DNA of 64,000 bases, taken from assembly GCF_003148765.1 (NCBI RefSeq), contig NZ_QGGV01000005.1, positions 186,001 through 250,000 on the forward strand, given 5' to 3'. The DNA comes from Silicimonas algicola. Lineage in GTDB: Bacteria; Pseudomonadota; Alphaproteobacteria; Rhodobacterales; Rhodobacteraceae. Position 1 is the stretch's first letter, and every line of letters starts with the position of its first letter. A program made the translations under genes and the position numbers. The notes below the pieces were generated by a model. That model saw nothing but the letters and a program-made list of their open reading frames with translations. It did not search any database and had not been told where the DNA came from. Positions 8,661-18,123 of this stretch are shown one piece after another.

Positions 8661-10340
8661 ATGGCTCACAACACATCCATGGAGGAATTCGAGGCCCTCC
8701 TTAATGAAAGCCTCGACATCGACACCCCCTCCGAGGGGTCTGTCGTCAAGGGCCGGGTCATCGCCATCGAGGCGGGCCAGGCCATCATCGACGTCGGCTA
8801 CAAGATGGAAGGCCGCGTCGATCTCAAGGAATTCGCGAACCCCGGCGAGACCGCCGAGATCCAGGTCGGCGACGAAGTCGAGGTCTATCTCGACCGTGTC
8901 GAGAACGCGCGGGGCGAAGCCGTCATCAGCCGTGACAAGGCCCGCCGCGAGGCCGCCTGGGACCGTCTCGAGAAGGCCTATGCCGACGAGCAGCGCGTCG
9001 AAGGCGCGATCTTCGGCCGCGTCAAGGGTGGCTTCACGGTCGACCTCGGCGGCGCCGTGGCGTTCCTGCCCGGCTCTCAGGTCGACGTGCGCCCGGTGCG
9101 CGACGCCGGCCCGCTCATGGGCATGAAGCAGCCGTTCCAGATCCTCAAGATGGACCGTCGCCGTGGCAACATCGTCGTGTCGCGCCGCGCGATCCTCGAA
9201 GAAAGCCGCGCCGAGCAGCGCGCCGAGGTCATCAGCCAGATCGAGGAAGGTCAGGCGGTTGACGGCGTAGTCAAGAACATCACCGAGTACGGCGCCTTCG
9301 TCGACCTCGGCGGTGTGGACGGTCTTCTGCACGTCACCGACATGGCCTGGCGCCGCGTCAACCACCCCTCCGAGATCGTATCGATCGGCGAGACGGTGAA
9401 GGTCCAGATCGTCAAGATCAACAAGGAGACGCACCGCATCTCGCTCGGCATGAAGCAGCTTCAGGCCGATCCGTGGGATGCCGTCGAGGCGAACTTCCCG
9501 CTCGGCTCGGTCCATCAGGGCCGCGTCACCAACATCACCGACTACGGCGCCTTCGTGGAGCTGGAGCCGGGGGTCGAGGGCCTCGTCCACGTCTCCGAGA
9601 TGAGCTGGACCAAGAAGAACGTCCATCCGGGCAAGATCGTCTCCACCTCGCAGGAAGTGGACGTCATGGTGCTCGAGATCGACAGCGCCAAGCGCCGCGT
9701 GTCGCTCGGTCTCAAGCAGACCCAGCGCAACCCGTGGGAAGTCTTCGCCGAGACCCATCCGTCGGGTACTCCGGTCGAGGGTGAGGTCAAGAACATCACC
9801 GAATTCGGTCTGTTCATCGGTCTCGAGAACGACATCGACGGCATGGTTCACCTCTCCGACATCAGCTGGGACCAGCGTGGCGAAGAGGCGATCCAGAACT
9901 TCCGCAAGGGCGACATGGTCAAGGCCGTCGTCACCGAGGTCGACGTCGACAAGGAGCGCATCTCGCTCTCGATCAAGGCGCTCGACGACAGCTTCACCGA
10001 AGTCGTCGACGGCGTGAAGCGCGGCTCGATCGTCACCGTCGTGGTGACCGCGATCGAGGACGGCGGGATCGAGGTGGAATACGAGGGCATGAAGTCCTTC
10101 ATCCGCCGCTCCGACCTCAGCCGCGACCGCTCCGAGCAGCGCCCCGACCGCTTCTCGGTCGGCGACAAGGTGGACGTCCGCGTCACCAACGTCGATCCCA
10201 AGACGCGCCGCCTCGGCCTCTCGATCAAGGCCCGCGAGATCGCGGAAGAGAAGGAAGCCGTGGAACAGTACGGCTCGTCCGACTCGGGCGCGTCTCTCGG
10301 CGACATCCTCGGCGCCGCGCTCAAGGGCGACGAAAAGTAA
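8661..10340 (+). CDS. rpsA: 30S ribosomal protein S1
   Basis: RNA-binding protein of the small subunit that helps load structured mRNAs. The 559-residue product has six S1 (OB-fold) repeats, roughly at residues 30-95, 112-178, 198-266, 284-353, 371-440 and 457-526; repeats three to five show the NITEYGAFVDL / NITDYGAFVEL / NITEFGLFIGL signature. The C-terminal tail is acidic-polar (SGASLGDILGAALKGDEK). The ATG at 8661 follows AAAGGAAAC; upstream in-frame codons are low complexity. A predicted promoter, leader hairpin and strong downstream terminator make it a single-gene unit, unlike the common cmk-rpsA-ihfB arrangement. Confidence 0.97.
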   Translation: MAHNTSMEEFEALLNESLDIDTPSEGSVVKGRVIAIEAGQAIIDVGYKMEGRVDLKEFANPGETAEIQVGDEVEVYLDRVENARGEAVISRDKARREAAWDRLEKAYADEQRVEGAIFGRVKGGFTVDLGGAVAFLPGSQVDVRPVRDAGPLMGMKQPFQILKMDRRRGNIVVSRRAILEESRAEQRAEVISQIEEGQAVDGVVKNITEYGAFVDLGGVDGLLHVTDMAWRRVNHPSEIVSIGETVKVQIVKINKETHRISLGMKQLQADPWDAVEANFPLGSVHQGRVTNITDYGAFVELEPGVEGLVHVSEMSWTKKNVHPGKIVSTSQEVDVMVLEIDSAKRRVSLGLKQTQRNPWEVFAETHPSGTPVEGEVKNITEFGLFIGLENDIDGMVHLSDISWDQRGEEAIQNFRKGDMVKAVVTEVDVDKERISLSIKALDDSFTEVVDGVKRGSIVTVVVTAIEDGGIEVEYEGMKSFIRRSDLSRDRSEQRPDRFSVGDKVDVRVTNVDPKTRRLGLSIKAREIAEEKEAVEQYGSSDSGASLGDILGAALKGDEK

Positions 10341-10363
10341 AAGACCGGATCAGCCGGTTCGAG

Positions 10364-10389
10364 AAGGCCCCGCTTCGGCGGGGCCTTTT
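10364..10389 (+). terminator. rho-independent terminator after rpsA
   Basis: AAGGCCCCGC (10364-10373), loop TTCG, GCGGGGCCTT (10378-10387) form a perfect 10-bp stem with a UUCG tetraloop and a T-run (TTTT at 10386-10389). It lies 24 bases after the rpsA stop. Confidence 0.93.
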
Positions 10390-10411
10390 CATGTTCACTG
10401 TCCCCATCCGC

Positions 10412-10426
10412 GAAACCATCGGTTTC
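10412..10426. promoter_or_regulatory. inverted repeat upstream of TetR gene, possible operator
   Basis: GAAACC-ATC-GGTTTC is a perfect 6+3+6 inverted repeat about 80 bases before the TetR-type regulator start. TetR proteins commonly autoregulate from such repeats. No divergent partner gene exists here, so this would be autoregulation only. Inference. Confidence 0.35.
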
Positions 10427-10505
10427 TGCACATCAGGGCATCTATCCCGCCGCTCTTGCTCATGTCACAGCTTCACCGTTGGTAAGAGTATCGGGGGACG
10501 TAACG

Positions 10506-11117
10506 ATGGCATCCAAACGCGGCGAAACCGCGGAACGCATTCTTGCGGCCGCCCGTGACATCGTTAAGTCCGACGGACCCGACCAGCTCACCTTCGATGC
10601 CGTCGCCGCCCGCGTGGGCGTGTCGAAGCAGGCGGTGCTCTATTGGTTCCCCAACAAGGCCCGGCTGATCGAGGCGCTCGTCCGCCCCGCGCTCGAGGCC
10701 GAAAGCGCCGCCGGCAAGGGCGCCATCTCGAAGAACCTGTCCGCCTCCGAAGCGATCCGCGCCTTCATCGGCGCCCTCGCCGTGTTCCACACCTCGGACC
10801 TCGACCGCTTCCGACTGATGTACGTGACGCCCCAGATCGGCCAGCGTCCCGGCCGCAACGGCACCATGCTGACAACCCTTGGCCGCATCCACCCGGCCAC
10901 GACCGAGATGTACGACATCCTCGCCGCCAAGCTCGTCGACAAGGGCCGCTATGAACGCCTGATCGACGCCCGCCGTGCCTCCGCCGCGATGCATACCGCA
11001 CTTCTCGGCCTCGTCCTGCGCATGTCGATGGCCCACGCGCTGAACGCACCGCTGCGCCTGCGCGAGGACGCACTCGTCGACGCCCTCGTCGACGTCATGG
11101 CGCCCCGCGCAGCCTGA
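10506..11117 (+). CDS. TetR/AcrR family transcriptional regulator
   Basis: A 203-residue regulator. The N-terminal helix-turn-helix is visible as ERILAAARDIV, LTFDAVAARVGVSKQAVLYWFPNKARLIEALV (residues about 12-56), followed by an all-helical ligand domain of unknown specificity. The ATG at 10506 is chosen because GGGGGA (10493-10498) lies seven bases upstream; earlier GTG and ATG codons lack this. Terminated rpsA precedes it and an unrelated methyltransferase follows 65 bases later. Its targets cannot be inferred; an inverted repeat at 10412-10426 may be its own operator. Confidence 0.9.
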   Translation: MASKRGETAERILAAARDIVKSDGPDQLTFDAVAARVGVSKQAVLYWFPNKARLIEALVRPALEAESAAGKGAISKNLSASEAIRAFIGALAVFHTSDLDRFRLMYVTPQIGQRPGRNGTMLTTLGRIHPATTEMYDILAAKLVDKGRYERLIDARRASAAMHTALLGLVLRMSMAHALNAPLRLREDALVDALVDVMAPRAA

Positions 11118-11182
11118 CGACGCCTCTTCACCCGCCGCGCGCGGCACCCTAGACTCGCGCCCCAGAGAGAGGGGAGGAGTCG

Positions 11183-11875
11183 ATGGAAGACATTTCGGCA
11201 ACCGAGCCCAGCCTGACGGCCCTGGCCGAGACCTATGGATCGGACAAGGGCGCGCGAAAGCACCGCTATACCGAACTCTACGACATGCTGTTCCGCCCCT
11301 TCCGGGACCGGCCTGTCTCGTTCCTCGAGATGGGCCTCCTGATCGGCGGACCCGAGCACGGCAAGGACGCCTCGCGCGAAACGCGCGATCTGCCGTCGAT
11401 CCGCATGTGGCTCGACTATTTCTCGCAGGCCCAGGTCATCGGCCTCGACATCTCGGATTTCGCCTGGTTCCGCCACCCCAGGTTCCGCTTCGTCCAGTGC
11501 GACATGGACGACCGCGCCCTGATCGCCCGCGCGGCGCGCGAGATCGGCCCCGTCGACATCGCCATCGACGACGCCAGCCACGCCTCGCACCATCAGCAGA
11601 ACGCCTTCCTCGAGATCTTTCCCACGATGCCGTCGGGGCCCCTCTACATCATCGAGGACCTGCGCTGGCAGCCCGAGACCTTCGAGAAGCCCGGCATCAC
11701 CAAGACCGCTGCCCTGTTTCGCGGGTTCGCCGAGACCCGCACGTTCCGCCATCGCGATCCGGATACCGAAGCCGCCTTTCGCGCAGTGGCTCCCATGATC
11801 TCGGGTTGCTTCGTCTTCCAGACCCACTACACCAAGACCCGGCGCAACCAGGTGGCGGTCGTTCACAAGATCTGA
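11183..11875 (+). CDS. class I SAM-dependent methyltransferase, macrocin O-methyltransferase (MycE)-like
   Basis: A 230-residue Rossmann-fold methyltransferase. LAETYGSDKGARKHRYTELYD at the start is the hallmark of the MycE/CmcI-like group, followed by VSFLEMGLLIGGPEHG (SAM motif I), QVIGLDISDF, FVQCDMDD, and DIAIDDASHASHHQQNAFLE, where the Asp pair and His would bind the metal. GPLYIIEDLRW is the last core motif. Characterised relatives methylate sugars of macrolides; in Rhodobacterales the acceptor is unknown, perhaps a surface sugar. It ends 11 bases before gnd, probably in one transcript. Confidence 0.8.
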   Translation: MEDISATEPSLTALAETYGSDKGARKHRYTELYDMLFRPFRDRPVSFLEMGLLIGGPEHGKDASRETRDLPSIRMWLDYFSQAQVIGLDISDFAWFRHPRFRFVQCDMDDRALIARAAREIGPVDIAIDDASHASHHQQNAFLEIFPTMPSGPLYIIEDLRWQPETFEKPGITKTAALFRGFAETRTFRHRDPDTEAAFRAVAPMISGCFVFQTHYTKTRRNQVAVVHKI

Positions 11876-11886
11876 CGGGAGACGGC

Positions 11887-13290
11887 ATGGCACGGATCGG
11901 ACTGACGGGACTGGGCACGATGGGTGCGGCGCTGGCGATGAACATCGCCGAGAAGGGCTTTCCGATCGCCGTCCACAACCGCACCGGAAGCGTCACGGAC
12001 GATTTGATGAGGCACGCAGGCGACCTCGCCGCCACCATGACGCCGACCGACAGCCTTGCCGCTCTCGCGGCCCGGGTCGACAGCCCGCGCACCGTCATCA
12101 TCATGGTCGCCGCCGGCGATCCGGTCGATCAGGTCATTGGCGGCCTCGTGCCCCATCTCGACCCGGGCGACTGCATCGTCGACGCGGGCAACGCCGACTT
12201 CAACGACACCCGCCGCCGCAGCGCCGCGCTGGCCGGGAAGGGCATCGCCTTCCTCGGCATGGGCGTCTCGGGCGGGGAGGAGGGCGCGCGTCACGGCCCG
12301 TCGATCATGGTCGGCGGCCCGCAGGACGCCTGGGACCGCATCGCCGATATCGTCACCGCCATCGCGGCCCGCTACGAGGGCGAGCCCTGCGCCGCCCGTC
12401 TCGGCGCGGATGGGGCGGGGCACTTCGTCAAGACCGTCCACAACGGCATCGAATACGCCGACATGCAGGTGCTGGCCGAGGTCACGGGCCTGATGCGCGC
12501 CGACGGCCGCGCGCCCGCGGACCTTGCGCCCGTGTTCCGCGACTGGAACGACGGCCCGCTGAAAGGCTACCTCGTCGAGATCACGGCCGAGATCCTTGCC
12601 ACCTCCGACACTGACACCGGCAAGCCCATCCTCGACGTCATCCTCGACAGCGCGGGCCAGAAGGGCACAGGCCGCTGGACGGTGATCGAGGCCCTGAAGC
12701 TCGGGCAAAGCGCCACCGCCATCGAAGCCGCCGTCGCCGCCCGCGCGATCTCGGCGCAGGTCTCGACCCGGGCCGCGGGCGAAGCGGCTTTTCCCGGCCA
12801 AAGCGAAGCGCCCGGTCTCGACGACGCCACGCTCCACGACGCCGTCCTCGCCGCGCGCGTCCTTGGCTACGGCCAGGGCTTCTCGCTCCTCCAGGCCGCG
12901 TCCGAGGCGTTCGACTGGTCCGTCGACCTCGCCCGCGTGGCCGAAATCTGGCGGGCGGGCTGCATCATCCGCTCGGCGCTGCTCGACGACATCGCGACCG
13001 CGATCCGCGATGGCCTGCCCGAGGGCCAGCTTTTCCTCGCACCCTCCTTCGCCGATACTCTCCGCGCCACGACGCCCGCGCTTCGCCGCACGGTCGCGCG
13101 TGCGACCGAGACCGGCCAGCCCGTCCCTGCCATGTCGGCGGCGCTCTCGTGGTTCGACGCGATGCGCCGCGCGCGCGGCACCGCCGACCTGATCCAGGCG
13201 CAGCGCGACTTCTTCGGACGCCACGGCTTCCAGCGCACGGACCGCGACGGCAAGGGCTTCCACGGCCCCTGGGCCGGCCCGGGCGCGTGA
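11887..13290 (+). CDS. gnd: 6-phosphogluconate dehydrogenase, NADP-dependent decarboxylating
   Basis: Oxidative pentose phosphate enzyme making ribulose 5-phosphate, CO2 and NADPH. The 467-residue length is that of long Gnd proteins. MARIGLTGLGTMGAALAMNIA is the dinucleotide fold, HNRT gives the NADP-binding Arg, and GMGVSGGEEGARHGPSIMVGG, GHFVKTVHNGIEYADMQ and GQKGTGRW are substrate/catalytic motifs (Lys in FVKTVHN). The last part has the tail-to-dimer YDxxR-like region FDAMRRARGTADLIQAQRDFFG. The stop is shared with the next start (GTGA, 13287-13290). Confidence 0.95.
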   Translation: MARIGLTGLGTMGAALAMNIAEKGFPIAVHNRTGSVTDDLMRHAGDLAATMTPTDSLAALAARVDSPRTVIIMVAAGDPVDQVIGGLVPHLDPGDCIVDAGNADFNDTRRRSAALAGKGIAFLGMGVSGGEEGARHGPSIMVGGPQDAWDRIADIVTAIAARYEGEPCAARLGADGAGHFVKTVHNGIEYADMQVLAEVTGLMRADGRAPADLAPVFRDWNDGPLKGYLVEITAEILATSDTDTGKPILDVILDSAGQKGTGRWTVIEALKLGQSATAIEAAVAARAISAQVSTRAAGEAAFPGQSEAPGLDDATLHDAVLAARVLGYGQGFSLLQAASEAFDWSVDLARVAEIWRAGCIIRSALLDDIATAIRDGLPEGQLFLAPSFADTLRATTPALRRTVARATETGQPVPAMSAALSWFDAMRRARGTADLIQAQRDFFGRHGFQRTDRDGKGFHGPWAGPGA

Positions 13291-13979
13291 GCCTCGCCGA
13301 CACCCTCGCGGCGCGCGGACAGGCGGATGGCCCCCGCATCGAAAGGGTCGAGGCCGAGGGCCGGACCTTCTGGATCAAGCGGCCCGAGAGCCTGTCCTCG
13401 CGCATGCGCGTTCAGAAAGGCGATCCCCGCGCCGCCTTCGCCCGCGAGCGCGCCGCGCATGAACGCTTCGCCGCGAAGGGTCTGCCCGTGCCGGGCATCG
13501 TGGCCTCCGGCGAAAGCTTCGTCGTGACCGAAGACGTGGGCACTCCGATCCGCGGCATGGCCCGCCTGTCTCCCTCCGACCCGGCCTTCCTCGACGCCCT
13601 GGCCCGCGCCGCCCGGGCGCTCGCCGCCTTCCACGCGGCGGGCGAGACCCACGGCCGCCCCGGCCTCAAGGACATCTGCCTGCGCGACGGCGGCATCACC
13701 TTTCTCGACTTCGAACGGGCCGGGAAGGGCGACGCCGCCCTCGACCTCCTCGTCTTCCTCTTCTCCGTCGCCGTCGAAACCGGAGGCGACCTCCCCGCCC
13801 TGACCGCCGCCCGAGACGCCTACGTCGCCGCCGCAGCCCCCGCCACCTGGGACACCGCCCGCCGCCGCGCCCGCCTCTTCGCGCCGCTCGGCCACCTCCT
13901 CTGGCCGGTGAGACGCCTCCTCCACGGCAACCGCGAGTTCGACGGCGTGGGCCCGTTCCTGAGGTTCATGGCGAGGTAG
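13287..13979 (+). CDS. Kdo/LPS-kinase-like phosphotransferase
   Basis: A 230-residue small protein-kinase-fold phosphotransferase resembling KdkA/WaaP lipopolysaccharide kinases. Visible elements are the ATP-binding Lys in RTFWIKRPE, AAFARERAAHERFAAKGLPVP, HGRPGLKDICLRDGGITFLDFERA (a variant catalytic loop followed by the metal-binding Asp of DFE) and a tail LLWPVRRLLHG. The true acceptor (LPS core, protein or small molecule) is unknown. It starts with GTG inside the gnd stop. A relic of a second copy of its 3-prime end, inverted, lies at 17623-17703. Confidence 0.75.
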   Translation: MSLADTLAARGQADGPRIERVEAEGRTFWIKRPESLSSRMRVQKGDPRAAFARERAAHERFAAKGLPVPGIVASGESFVVTEDVGTPIRGMARLSPSDPAFLDALARAARALAAFHAAGETHGRPGLKDICLRDGGITFLDFERAGKGDAALDLLVFLFSVAVETGGDLPALTAARDAYVAAAAPATWDTARRRARLFAPLGHLLWPVRRLLHGNREFDGVGPFLRFMAR

Positions 13980-14056
13980 GGGAGGTTGCGGGTTTACGGG
14001 AGCGTTGCGGCCGGGAGGAGAGGGTTTGCCGCGGGCATGAGGGGTGTCGTTGTTGC

Positions 14057-14128
14057 AACCCGGTGAAGCATGGGTATGTCGAGCGGCCCGAGGATTGGCC
14101 GTATTCGTCGTTCAGGCGAGAGGCGTAA
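14057..14128 (+). pseudogene. C-terminal relic of a REP-associated tyrosine transposase (RAYT)
   Basis: Twenty-three codons read NPVKHGYVERPEDWPYSSF then RREA and a TAA. This is the highly conserved C-terminal signature of IS200-like REP-associated tyrosine transposases (NPVKHGLV-x(5)DWPYSSF). Upstream the frame holds no Y1 transposase core, so the gene is almost entirely lost. The stop is followed within bases by a REP hairpin, the arrangement expected at the end of a RAYT gene. Confidence 0.8.
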
Positions 14129-14195
14129 GGTGGGTTTTCAACCCACCGTGGCGGCGCGGTTTGGGGGGGATGGTGGGGTGAAACCCCACCCTACG
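14124..14195. repeat. REPIN-like pair of inverted hairpins (left)
   Basis: Two REP-like units face each other. The first, CGTAAGGTGGGTTTTCAACC and on to 14147, folds as GGTGGGTT (14129-14136) with AACCCACC (14140-14147). The second, on the other strand, folds as GGTGGGGT (14172-14179) with ACCCCACC (14183-14190) and ends CCTACG. Read from outside in, both begin CGTA(A/G)GGTGGG. Such inverted REP doublets are mobilised by RAYT transposases, a relic of which adjoins. Confidence 0.75.
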
Positions 14196-14199
14196 GGTG

Positions 14200-15216
14200 C
14201 TAGTCCTCCAGAATCATTTCCGAGAAATCTCTGATGAGTTCACTGCATGTGCTCGGCTGAAATCTAAGAGAATCCATCCTCCCGTAATCGAACCAGCTTC
14301 TAACTCGCCCCCTCGTTACGTCCAAGTTGTATTCAGAAACGCCTCGTGCAGTTCCAATTACGTGGGATGCGTCGCACCCAGCCTCTGGCGTCAGGAACTC
14401 CATGTTGATCTTCATGTAAGAAAACCCCAAGAAGAACAGCTTATCTGCGCGAGCAATCTTTTCTCTTACAATGCTAATGGTGGCCGCGTTTGCCTGCTCT
14501 GTGAAGGTCTTCAGCTCACTCTTACCTTCTACGTAGGCGGAATGCCCTCTAACTTCTCCAAACCCAGAAGCAATGTTGCTGTAGTCAAGTTTTGCGAAGA
14601 CTCCGTATGGATGGTAAATATCTAAGTATTCCAAAAGCAAATCGGCAGCTTCGTCCTCAGAGAGGTCGAACATTGTCTGCACCGCAAGAAAAAGAAACCA
14701 CTCAATTATTCTGTCATAGTTGAAACAAATGAAGGAAATATTCCGAAGTCTGGCTTTAAAGGAAGCTATGTCACCAGCAGTTACCAGAAGCGCAAACAGT
14801 CCGTGCAGCCAGGTGTTCGCTGTGAGCGAAAAGTCGAATGAACCTTTACCTCGAAAATTCAGGATGCTCGCCTTCTCACTTCTTGCTATGGTTTCAGCAA
14901 TCAAATACTTTCCAAATCTTACTCGAAACTCATCAGATACATGAGAATGCAAGTAGTTGTCGATAGAAGGCGCGAGAGCAACGCCATTAAACAACCTCTC
15001 CGAAAGAGAGGCCAGATTAGAGCGTTTCGGAATGCAAATTTGTTCGGCTAAAGCGGTTGCGAAATCGAAAGCAATTTTGGACCCACCCGCAAAATCCATC
15101 TTGTCCGTCAAATCAAACCGAAAATCTTTCGAGATCATTTCAGCTAGACGGCGCCCAACAGGCAATTTGAACTCAGCGCTGGCCCCAGCGCCAACCACAA
15201 AAACCATTGTTCCCAA
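14200..15216 (-). CDS. SIR2-like domain protein, AT-rich, candidate defence gene
   Basis: About 338 residues. The N-terminus MVFVVGAGASAEFKLPVGRR is the nucleotide-binding loop of SIR2-like (SIR2_2) proteins, ISFICFNYDRIIEWFLF in the middle is the conserved NYD segment, and ADKLFFLGFSYMKINMEF near residue 270 is the closing GxS strand. SIR2-like domains in bacterial defence proteins hydrolyse NAD; no fused second domain is visible here. The base composition and codon use (many A/T-ending codons) differ sharply from all neighbours, indicating transfer. A perfect AGGAGG (15227-15232) favours a TTG start at 15216 (10-base spacing); an ATG at 15207 and a TTG at 15222 are alternatives. REPIN-like repeats flank it on both sides, and no partner gene adjoins. 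Confidence 0.8.
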   Translation of the reverse strand: MGTMVFVVGAGASAEFKLPVGRRLAEMISKDFRFDLTDKMDFAGGSKIAFDFATALAEQICIPKRSNLASLSERLFNGVALAPSIDNYLHSHVSDEFRVRFGKYLIAETIARSEKASILNFRGKGSFDFSLTANTWLHGLFALLVTAGDIASFKARLRNISFICFNYDRIIEWFLFLAVQTMFDLSEDEAADLLLEYLDIYHPYGVFAKLDYSNIASGFGEVRGHSAYVEGKSELKTFTEQANAATISIVREKIARADKLFFLGFSYMKINMEFLTPEAGCDASHVIGTARGVSEYNLDVTRGRVRSWFDYGRMDSLRFQPSTCSELIRDFSEMILED

Positions 15217-15249
15217 GGCCAATGTGCCTCCTGTGTTGCGTGACGGACT

Positions 15250-15308
15250 GGCGGGGCCACCCCGCCGTCGGACATCATCCAACCCTTGCCGATGGGGTAA
15301 ACCCCGCC

Positions 15309-15313
<5 letters not shown>
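15250..15313. repeat. REPIN-like pair of hairpins (right), overlapping the lepA stop
   Basis: One unit folds as GGCGGGG (15250-15256), CCA, CCCCGCC (15260-15266). The other folds around GGGGT (15294-15298), AA, ACCCC (15301-15305) and continues GCCCTACG. Read from the minus strand it begins CGTAGGGCGGGG, the same outer consensus as the left pair. The lepA TAG stop (15309-15311) is part of this CGTAGGG end. Confidence 0.65.
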
Positions 15314-17108
<1,795 letters not shown>

Positions 17109-17149
17109 GGTGGCGGAGATATGGTGGGATTCAGGTGGGTTGTCGAGAG

Positions 17150-17449
17150 ATGAAGTCCGGGTTCACCATTCCAGACGGCTCGACGTGGGAACGCGTCGAT
17201 GCGGAAAGGTCGGAGGCCCTTACCGCCAGATTGCACCGAGAAATGAACTACGGGCATCAGCTTTACCCGTTGTGGGATGAGGTGACGGTCATTGCCGCAG
17301 ATGGCGCCACTGACGACGTCCTTGTGACAAACGCAGATGGAACGCGACATTGGGTCGTTCATCTTATGTGGGGCCCGACATGTCACGCCGATGACCCCTT
17401 CACATTGGAAGTCTCTCACTTGCCAAGCGAAAGCGTCTTCCTCCGCTAA
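17150..17449 (+). CDS. conserved hypothetical protein, 99 residues
   Basis: The product starts [20 protein letters not shown] and contains [37 protein letters not shown] and [11 protein letters not shown]. This pattern (substrate-like helix, a DDVL strand, then VVHLxW) recalls a widespread family of uncharacterised roughly 90-residue proteins, but I cannot give a function. It diverges from lepA, whose start is 42 bases away. The ribosome site is weak (GAGA). Composition is slightly lower in GC than its neighbours. Confidence 0.65.
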   Translation: MKSGFTIPDGSTWERVDAERSEALTARLHREMNYGHQLYPLWDEVTVIAADGATDDVLVTNADGTRHWVVHLMWGPTCHADDPFTLEVSHLPSESVFLR

Positions 17450-17863
17450 ATCTTTGGTTTGCACGAGGGCTGCGGCCGACCCTGGGACGGCGCTTCGGAC
17501 CGGTCGGCGTGTGTGATTTATCCCGTCACGTTCCTCCGACGGCTGAACGGGGGTGATACGTCGCAATGCGCCCTCCCTTCGGGAGGGTCGGGCGCGGCCC
17601 GGGCTGGTCGCCCAGGCCGAAGTCAGCCCGCCATGAACCTCAGGAACGGTCCCACGCCGTCGAACCCGCGGTCGCCGTGGAGGAGGCGGCGGACGGGCCA
17701 GAGATCAACAAGCCGGACGACTTGTCGGAGATGTTCAACCTGAGACGGCGTTGGCGCTTGCGCCACGGTAGGCAAGACGTGGACTCCTCCTGACCCAAAT
17801 CAAAGCCAGACCTCCAGCCCCCCTCTACCCTTGGGCCGAACGGCAACCCGACCGGAGGCACCC
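17450..17863. other. gene-free spacer holding a kinase relic and a hairpin
   Basis: No intact gene seen. It contains a stem-loop CCCTCCC (17571-17577), TTC, GGGAGGG (17581-17587) without a T-run, and the inverted relic of the Kdo-kinase-like gene at 17623-17703. A GGAGG ribosome site for the next small gene closes the interval. Confidence 0.6.
17623..17703 (-). pseudogene. inverted relic of the 3-prime end of a Kdo-kinase-like gene
   Basis: Minus-strand translation gives LWPVRRLLHGDRGFDGVGP, FLRFMAG and a stop. The intact gene at 13287-13979 ends LWPVRRLLHGNREFDGVGP, FLRFMAR and a stop. The two DNA segments match at about 90 percent over 75 bases by eye, in opposite orientations, and the match stops abruptly at the LWP codons. 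The upstream frame shows no kinase core. It is the tail of a second, lost copy, or of a copy left by a rearrangement. Confidence 0.85.
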
Positions 17864-18049
17864 ATGCTCCCCCTGACCCTCATCCTGCACATCTTCATCG
17901 GCTCCACCCTCGCGGGCGCGGCCGTCATCGCGGCGCTGACGCTGGGGATGACCGACGCGCGCTCGATCGTCGTGGCCGCCCTCGCGGGGGCGGTGCTGTC
18001 GCTGCCGGTGTCCTGGGCCGTGGCGCGGCGTCTCATCCGGAACCGCTGA
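17864..18049 (+). CDS. small two-helix membrane protein, 61 residues
   Basis: The product MLPLTLILHIFIGSTLAGAA plus a second hydrophobic helix and the basic end ARRLIRNR forms a two-helix inner-membrane protein. Homologues of this size occur in Rhodobacteraceae as conserved hypotheticals; function unknown. The start is supported by GGAGG (17854-17858) five bases upstream. It converges with the lipoprotein gene at 18124-18264, with an 11-bp tandem repeat between them. Confidence 0.8.
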   Translation: MLPLTLILHIFIGSTLAGAAVIAALTLGMTDARSIVVAALAGAVLSLPVSWAVARRLIRNR

Positions 18050-18080
18050 GCGGCCCGATTTGCGCGCCCGGAGGCCCGGA

Positions 18081-18122
18081 CGCGCACCGACGCAATACCG
18101 ACGTGATACCGACGCGATACCG
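18081..18122 (-). repeat. 11-bp tandem repeat element, copy 1
   Basis: On the minus strand three units of 11 bases (CGGTATCGCGT, CGGTATCACGT, CGGTATTGCGT) are followed by CGGTGCGCG. The element begins one base after the stop of the minus-strand lipoprotein gene and ends 31 bases from the stop of the convergent gene. A second copy with the same CGGTGCGCG end lies at 62380-62410. Confidence 0.8.
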
Positions 18123-18123
18123 A

